From: Azoarcus sp.
GTDB lineage: Bacteria; Pseudomonadota; Gammaproteobacteria; Burkholderiales; Rhodocyclaceae
Reading direction: 5' to 3'
DNA length: 11,056 nucleotides
Assembly: GCA_031259795.1 (NCBI GenBank)
Contig: JAIRLA010000236.1
Location: 1-11,056, forward strand
Shown here: one piece after another, positions 7,330 to 11,056 of the stretch
Layout: every line of letters begins with the position of its first letter
Position numbering within the stretch: position 1 is the first letter of the stretch
Notes under the pieces: model-generated
What the model saw: only the letters and a program-made list of their open reading frames with translations
Told to the model about the DNA's origin: nothing
Database searches by the model: none
Translations under genes and position numbers: made by a program

Positions 7330-8541
7330 TCAATGGGCCGCCCAGCGCACGGCGCCGGGATCGATGCCCGCCTGCACCATTTCCCACAGGGGCGAAATGT
7401 CGCGCAGCTTGCCGACCCGGGTCTTCAGCAAATCAACGGCGTAGCCGATCTCCTCGGCGGTGGTGAAGCGCCCGAGCGTGAAGCGGATCGAGCTGTGGGC
7501 GAGTTCGTCCTCGCGTCCGAGCGCGCGCAGCACGTAGGACGGCTCCAGGCTCGCCGAGGTGCACGCCGACCCCGAGGAAACCGCGATCTCCTTGATCGCC
7601 ATCATCAGCGATTCGCCTTCGACATAAGCGAAGGAGATGTTGAGATTGTGCGCCACCCGCTCTTCCATGTCGCCGTTGACATAAGTCGCCTCGATCGCCG
7701 AGATGCCGGCGAGCAACTGGTCGCGCAGGGCGCGGATGCGCGGCAGTTCGTCCGCCATCTCTTCGCGCGCCAGGCGGAAAGCCTCGCCCATGCCGACGAT
7801 CTGGTGCGTCGGCAGCGTGCCCGAGCGCAGGCCGCGTTCGTGGCCGCCGCCGTGCATCTGCGCTTCCAGGCGCGCGCGGGGCTTGCGGCGCACGTAAAGC
7901 GCGCCGATGCCCTTGGGGCCGTAGGTCTTGTGCGCGGAAAAGCTCATCAGGTCGACGGGCAGCTTCGCCAGGTCAATGGCCACCTTGCCCGTGGCCTGCG
8001 CCGCGTCGACGTGGAAAACGATGCCCTTTTCGCGGCAGATCGCGCCGATCGCCTCGACCGGCTGGATCACCCCGATCTCGTTGTTGACCAGCATCACCGA
8101 AACCACGCTGGTGTCCGGCCTGAGCGCGGCGCGGAAGGTTTCGAGGTCGACGAGACCGTTTTCCCGCACGTCGAGATACGTTGCGGTGAAGCCTTCGCGT
8201 TCGAGTTCGCGCACGGTATCGAGCACGGCCTTGTGCTCGGTCTTGACCGTGATGATGTGGCGGCCCTTGTCCTTGTGGAAATGCGCCGCGCCCTTGATGG
8301 CGAGGTTGTTCGACTCGGTGGCGCCGGAAGTCCAGATGATCTCGCGCGGATCGGCCCCGACCAGCGCCGCCACCTCCTCGCGCGCCTTTTCCACCGCCGC
8401 TTCCGCCTCCCAGCCGAAAGCGTGCGAGCGGCTGGCGGGATTGCCGAAATGCTCGGTGAGCCAGGGAATCATCGCCTGCGTCACGCGGGGGTCGACCGGC
8501 GTGGTCGCCGAATAGTCGAGATAGATTGGAAGTTTCGCCAT
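7330..8541 (-). CDS. iscS: IscS, cysteine desulfurase
   Basis: IscS is the PLP enzyme that turns L-cysteine into alanine and a persulfide, which it passes to IscU, TusA and other acceptors. The 403-residue protein is one residue shorter than E. coli IscS and very similar throughout. Key residues are His103 (TEHKAV), the PLP Lys205 ([11 protein letters not shown]) and the catalytic Cys327 in the loop [21 protein letters not shown]. The C-terminal [12 protein letters not shown], part of the IscU-binding region in E. coli, is kept. The leader holds AGAG about 8 bases before the ATG, a weak ribosome-binding site, and just upstream a 21-base tandem repeat. It is the second desulfurase gene in this operon. 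Confidence 0.98.
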   Translation of the reverse strand: MAKLPIYLDYSATTPVDPRVTQAMIPWLTEHFGNPASRSHAFGWEAEAAVEKAREEVAALVGADPREIIWTSGATESNNLAIKGAAHFHKDKGRHIITVKTEHKAVLDTVRELEREGFTATYLDVRENGLVDLETFRAALRPDTSVVSVMLVNNEIGVIQPVEAIGAICREKGIVFHVDAAQATGKVAIDLAKLPVDLMSFSAHKTYGPKGIGALYVRRKPRARLEAQMHGGGHERGLRSGTLPTHQIVGMGEAFRLAREEMADELPRIRALRDQLLAGISAIEATYVNGDMEERVAHNLNISFAYVEGESLMMAIKEIAVSSGSACTSASLEPSYVLRALGREDELAHSSIRFTLGRFTTAEEIGYAVDLLKTRVGKLRDISPLWEMVQAGIDPGAVRWAAH

Positions 8542-8555
8542 GTCGTTTCTCTGTG

Positions 8556-8597
8556 AGTGTCGCGCAGTATCGTTGTAGTGCCGCGTAGTATCGTTGT
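8556..8597 (-). repeat. 21-bp tandem duplication in the leader of iscS
   Basis: Two adjacent 21-base units lie in the 57-base gap between the extra desulfurase and iscS. On the minus strand they read ACAACGATACTACGCGGCACT and ACAACGATACTGCGCGACACT when each is taken as 21 bases, differing at 2 positions. The pair starts one base after the upstream stop codon and ends 14 bases before the iscS ATG. Confidence 0.85.
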
Positions 8598-8598
8598 T

Positions 8599-9774
8599 TT
8601 ACGTTATCGCCGCCATGCCGGATACAGCGGCGAGGTTTCTCAGTGCGGCGACGGCGCGCGCCAGCGCCGTGCAAAAAGCCGCGATGGCCGCCGCGTTCGT
8701 GTCGCGCCCCATGCTCACCCGCAGCGCGCCGCGCGCCAGGGCGGGCTCGATGCCCATCGCCCGCAACACGTGCGAAGCCCCCGGATGCGCGCTGGAGCAG
8801 GCCGAACCGCTGCCGCAGGCAAAACCGGCCTGGTCGAGCCGGCCCGCGAGCGTATCGCCGTCGATGCCCGCAAAGGCGAAATAAACCGTATTGGGCAGCC
8901 GCGGCGCTTCGCGGGCAAACACCGTCGCCCCCGCCGCCACGAGCCGCGCCTCGCATTCGCCGCGCAAGGCCATCAACCGCGCCGCTTCCTCCGCCCGCCG
9001 CGCCGCCGCCCGCTCGGCGGCCACGCCAAAGCCGACGAGCGCGGCGACGTTTTCCGTCCCGGAGCGCAACCCCCGCTCCTGTCCGCCCCCCGCGATCAGC
9101 GGCGCCAGATCCACGCGCCTGTCCAGCAGCAGCGCGCCCGCCCCGGCGGGGCCGCCGATCTTGTGCGCCGACAGCGTCATCGCCGCCATGCCCGCGGCCC
9201 GGAAATCCAGCGCCAGCCTGCCCAGCGCCTGCGCCGCGTCGCAGTGGAACCACGCCCCCGCCGCCCGCGCTTCGGCGGCCAGCGCGGCGACATCCTGTAC
9301 GACGCCGGTCTCGTTATTGGCGGCCATCACCGAAACGAAGGCGGGCCGCAGCGCCAGCGTTTCCCGCCAGTCGTCGCCCGCCGGATCGACCTTGCCCGCG
9401 GCGGTCACGGCGATCTCGCGCAGCGTCCAGCCCTGCCGGGCGAGCTGGCGCGCCGGTTCCAGCACGCAGGGATGCTCGATCGCGCTCACCGCGAGCACGC
9501 CCGGCGCGCGCGCCGCCGCCGCCCCCTTGATGAACAGATTATTGGCTTCCGAACCGCCGCTCGTGAAAATCACCTCGCCAGGCTGCGCCCCCGCCGCCGC
9601 CGCCACCTGTTCGCGCGCCGCCTCGATGGCCGTCCGCGCCCGCCGTCCGTGCGCGTGCAGGCTCGATGCGTTGCCGAAATTCTCGCCGAGCCACGGCAGC
9701 ATGGCCTCGCGCACAGCGGGATCGAGCGGCGCGGTCGCATTCCAGTCGAGATAAACGGCGGCGGGCGCGGACAT
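8599..9774 (-). CDS. Second NifS/IscS-like cysteine desulfurase in the isc operon
   Basis: This is a class V aminotransferase-fold protein of group I, the NifS/IscS group. With the start at 9774 (MSAPAAVYLDWNATAP) it has 391 residues. It keeps the PLP Lys205 (LSAHKIGGPAG), a His in EHPC, the RGLRSGTENVAA motif and a catalytic-loop Cys326 in CGSGSACSSAHPGASHVLRAMG, so it should be active as a desulfurase. It is clearly diverged from the neighbouring IscS: the N-terminus reads DWNATAPLDP instead of [10 protein letters not shown], it is very rich in Ala, and it lacks the SPLWEM tail that IscS uses with IscU. An alternative ATG sits at 9783. Neither has a visible Shine-Dalgarno sequence. It follows iscR by 132 bases and precedes iscS by 57. 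It could serve a different sulfur acceptor; the actual role cannot be read from the sequence. Confidence 0.9.
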   Translation of the reverse strand: MSAPAAVYLDWNATAPLDPAVREAMLPWLGENFGNASSLHAHGRRARTAIEAAREQVAAAAGAQPGEVIFTSGGSEANNLFIKGAAAARAPGVLAVSAIEHPCVLEPARQLARQGWTLREIAVTAAGKVDPAGDDWRETLALRPAFVSVMAANNETGVVQDVAALAAEARAAGAWFHCDAAQALGRLALDFRAAGMAAMTLSAHKIGGPAGAGALLLDRRVDLAPLIAGGGQERGLRSGTENVAALVGFGVAAERAAARRAEEAARLMALRGECEARLVAAGATVFAREAPRLPNTVYFAFAGIDGDTLAGRLDQAGFACGSGSACSSAHPGASHVLRAMGIEPALARGALRVSMGRDTNAAAIAAFCTALARAVAALRNLAAVSGMAAIT

Positions 9775-9906
9775 GGCGATCATTTGCGTACGGAATATTT
9801 CATACGGGTTGGCGGGCAAGACGGGAACGAGACGCTGGACCGTGGGCGGGACAAATAGTACGGCAAGGCCGGGCGGCGCGGTTATCGTTTTAATTGCAAA
9901 GCTGTA

Positions 9907-10389
9907 TCAGGCGGATTGCGCTTCGCCATGCGCCGCCGGCGGGTGCACGACTTGGCTGAACACACAGGAAGCGGGCGGCATGGCGCGGGAAGGGCCTCCG
10001 ACCAGCGATTCCAGCGTCACCGAATCGAGATAATCGAGCATGCGTTTGTTGAGATTGGCCCACAGATCATGGGTCATGCATTGCGCGGCGTTTTTACAGT
10101 TGGCCCGCCCCCCGCAACGGGTCGCATCCAGCGGCTCATCGACCGCGAGCACGATGTCGGTCACGGTGATCGTTTCCATGCCGCGCGCCAACCGATAACC
10201 GCCGCCCGGCCCGCGCACACTGGTCACGAGACTGTAGCGGCGCAAGCGGCCGAAAAGCTGCTCCAGATAGGAAAGGGAAATATTCTGCCGTTCAGAAATA
10301 CCTGTCAGCGTCACCGGGCCATCATCCTGGCGCGAAGCCAGATCGATCATCGCCGTCACCGCGAAACGTCCCTTGGTCGTCAACCTCAT
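9907..10389 (-). CDS. iscR: IscR, Rrf2-family Fe-S-sensing transcription regulator
   Basis: IscR carries a [2Fe-2S] cluster and, in holo form, represses its own isc operon in E. coli. The 160-residue protein has an N-terminal winged helix-turn-helix (MRLTTKGRFAVTAMIDLA ... ISLSYLEQLFGRLRRYSLVTSVRGPGGGYRLA) including Glu43, the residue that in E. coli IscR sets type 1 versus type 2 site preference. The ligands Cys92, Cys98, Cys104 and His107 are all present. The C-terminal tail (about 135-160) is proline- and alanine-rich, carries an extra Cys142 and is not expected to be conserved. The start has GGGGAG 5 bases before the ATG. A strong promoter and a type-1-like IscR site lie upstream, so autoregulation is likely. 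Confidence 0.97.
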   Translation of the reverse strand: MRLTTKGRFAVTAMIDLASRQDDGPVTLTGISERQNISLSYLEQLFGRLRRYSLVTSVRGPGGGYRLARGMETITVTDIVLAVDEPLDATRCGGRANCKNAAQCMTHDLWANLNKRMLDYLDSVTLESLVGGPSRAMPPASCVFSQVVHPPAAHGEAQSA

Positions 10390-10420
10390 TGGTTCTCCCC
10401 TCGTTCTTGTAGTGGCACCG

Positions 10421-10436
10421 TATCCGGATATATCCG
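10421..10436. promoter_or_regulatory. Overlapping palindromes in the iscR leader
   Basis: Two perfect palindromes overlap: TATCCGGATA (10421-10430) and CGGATATATCCG (10425-10436). TATCCG also occurs twice with a 10-base spacing, one helical turn. The segment lies downstream of the start site and shares its upper end with the right arm of the IscR-like site. It may be an extension of that operator or a separate protein-binding site. Confidence 0.45.
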
Positions 10437-10454
10437 AACGATTTGGTCGACTAT
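10430..10454 (-). promoter_or_regulatory. iscR: Type-1-like IscR operator over the -10 and start site
   Basis: Read on the minus strand, the left arm is ATAGTCGACC, the centre AAATC and the right arm GTTCGGATAT. Compared with the E. coli type-1 consensus arms (ATASYYGACT, RWWWY centre, AGTCRRSTAT) the site matches 21 of 25 positions: 9 of 10 left, 5 of 5 centre, 7 of 10 right. It covers five bases of the -10 element and the likely transcription start, the place expected for repression by holo-IscR. Confidence 0.7.
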
Positions 10455-10477
10455 ACGTATCCGTGTAAAACGGTCAA
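10450..10477 (-). promoter_or_regulatory. Sigma-70-type promoter of the isc operon
   Basis: On the minus strand a -35 TTGACC (10472-10477) and a -10 TATAGT (10450-10455) are separated by 16 bases, each one mismatch from consensus. Transcription would begin near 10443, leaving an untranslated leader of about 54 bases before iscR. The -10 is overlapped by the IscR-like site. Confidence 0.75.
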
Positions 10478-10537
10478 CTATTATTTGCCACGGGCTTGCG
10501 ACCAAAGCGATAAACGCGCGCCGCCCGGGCGCGCCCT

Positions 10538-10585
10538 TCGTCATTGCGAAATCGCCCCCGCCTCGTCATTGCGAGAGCCCCCCCC
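10538..10585 (+). repeat. Two tandem partial repeat heads before copy C
   Basis: Units of 25 and 23 bases start TCGTCATTGCGAAATCG and TCGTCATTGCGAGAGCC and each runs into a C-rich stretch. They lie directly before the full copy at 10586, the same layout as at 3332-3381 and, in mirror image, 3032-3076. Confidence 0.75.
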
Positions 10586-10656
10586 TCGTCATTGCGAGGA
10601 GCGAAGCGACGTGGCAATCCAGTTCGTTTCATCCGGCGCGAGAGCGCCGCCGTTTT
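10586..10656 (+). repeat. Dispersed palindromic repeat, copy C (full core)
   Basis: This 71-bp copy has TCGTCATTGCGAGGAGCG, AGCGACGTGGCAATCCAG, then GTTTCATCCGGCGCG and GAGCGCCGCCGTTTT. The inner palindrome has GAGA where copy B has GAA. Similarity to copy A resumes after a short insertion (ATTTCGGAGCGTGTAGATAC, to about 10712), so the family probably has a longer, less conserved 3' part. Confidence 0.85.
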
Positions 10657-10831
10657 CATCACCAGCTATTTCGGAGCGTGTAGATACATATGGCTTGCGG
10701 GGGAGGGGACGGCAAGCGGCTGTGATTGAGGACGCGATCCGGAGCAAGCGCACGCGCGGCATCTTGCGGAAGTTCATCCGCGCCAACGGCAGGTTGAGTC
10801 TCAAATGACGATCTTCGTTTGAAGCATCAGG

Positions 10832-10837
10832 TAGAAT
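10832..10837 (+). promoter_or_regulatory. Candidate -10 box for dapA
   Basis: TAGAAT is one mismatch from the -10 consensus and lies 27 bases before the dapA ATG. I do not find a convincing -35 at 16-18 bases spacing, so this is a weak call. Confidence 0.3.
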
Positions 10838-10864
10838 GGCTTTTTTGTCCATGGGCGCGCCGCC

Positions 10865-11056
10865 ATGATTACCGGTTCGATTGTTGCCATCGTTACCCCG
10901 ATGCTTTCCGCTGGCGGCCTGGATTTTCCCCGGCTGCGCAGGCTGATCGACTGGCACATCGGCGAGGGCACCGACGCCATTGTCGTCGTCGGCACCACAG
11001 GGGAGTCTCCGACCGTCAACGTCGACGAGCATCGTGAGTTGATCCGGCTCGCGGTC
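10865..11056 (+). CDS. dapA: 4-hydroxy-tetrahydrodipicolinate synthase, N-terminal part (runs off window)
   Basis: DapA condenses pyruvate with L-aspartate semialdehyde, the first committed step of the lysine and diaminopimelate pathway. Only the first 64 codons are in the window. They match the family start very well: [13 protein letters not shown], then [27 protein letters not shown], including Thr44 and Thr45 of the active site (GTTGES). The Schiff-base Lys and the other catalytic residues lie beyond the end. No strong Shine-Dalgarno sequence precedes the ATG. The gene is divergent from iscR and shows no functional link to it. Related N-acetylneuraminate lyases share the fold, but [13 protein letters not shown] favours DapA. 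Confidence 0.92.
   Translation, partial: MITGSIVAIVTPMLSAGGLDFPRLRRLIDWHIGEGTDAIVVVGTTGESPTVNVDEHRELIRLAV

Larger units (their letters stand above)
10478..10831. other. Non-coding region between divergent iscR and dapA, with repeats
   Basis: No gene is supported here. A GC-rich hairpin (GCGCGCC, five-base loop, GGCGCGC) at 10516-10534 is followed by two partial repeat heads, a full repeat copy, and about 170 bases of ordinary sequence leading to the dapA promoter region. A short reading frame from GTG 10722 to TGA 10806-10808 would give 28 basic residues, but it has no well-placed ribosome-binding site and is not called. Confidence 0.6.

Noticed and set aside
1376..10389. Functional link between the cob genes and the isc operon
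   Set aside because: They are convergent, separated by 612 bases of repeats, and no shared regulation is visible. Adjacency alone is not evidence.
10722..10808. 28-codon basic reading frame before dapA
   Set aside because: GTG start without a good ribosome-binding site, no recognisable family, and its upstream extension is repeat sequence.

Overview
This GC-rich window looks chromosomal and most likely comes from a betaproteobacterium. The evidence is a complete Isc gene order, an HscA, HscB and Fdx that resemble proteobacterial proteins closely, and a type-1-like IscR site. I cannot name a genus from sequence alone.

Layout. Positions 1-336 hold no convincing gene, but do hold a degraded dispersed repeat in the leader of the next gene. 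Positions 337-2872 (+ strand) carry two overlapping cobalamin genes: a CobD/CobC-type PLP aminotransferase-fold decarboxylase and cobyric acid synthase (cobQ/cbiP). Positions 2873-3484 are a non-coding junction between convergent operons, packed with repeats. Positions 3485-10389 (- strand) carry a full iron-sulfur cluster operon, in transcription order iscR, a second NifS/IscS-like cysteine desulfurase, iscS, iscU, iscA, hscB, hscA, fdx and iscX. Positions 10390-10864 hold the iscR promoter and operator, another repeat cluster, and the leader of dapA. The first 64 codons of dapA (+ strand) run off the window end.

How the genes work together. IscS, and possibly the extra desulfurase, takes sulfur from cysteine and passes it to the scaffold IscU. 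Fdx supplies electrons, IscX modulates IscS, and HscA with HscB release the cluster from IscU through its LPPVK motif. IscA helps with cluster delivery. IscR carries the cluster-ligand residues Cys92, Cys98, Cys104 and His107, and a 25-bp site matching 21 of 25 positions of the enterobacterial type-1 IscR consensus lies over the -10 of a strong promoter upstream of iscR. This supports the classical feedback loop. The two cob genes belong to late corrin-ring amidation and the aminopropanol arm of B12 synthesis and have no evident functional link to isc.

Nothing here is clearly a new defence or mobile system. The points most worth a second look are the modular family of palindromic repeats between the operons, the extra desulfurase between iscR and iscS, a 21-bp tandem duplication in the leader of iscS, and overlapping palindromes in the iscR leader.
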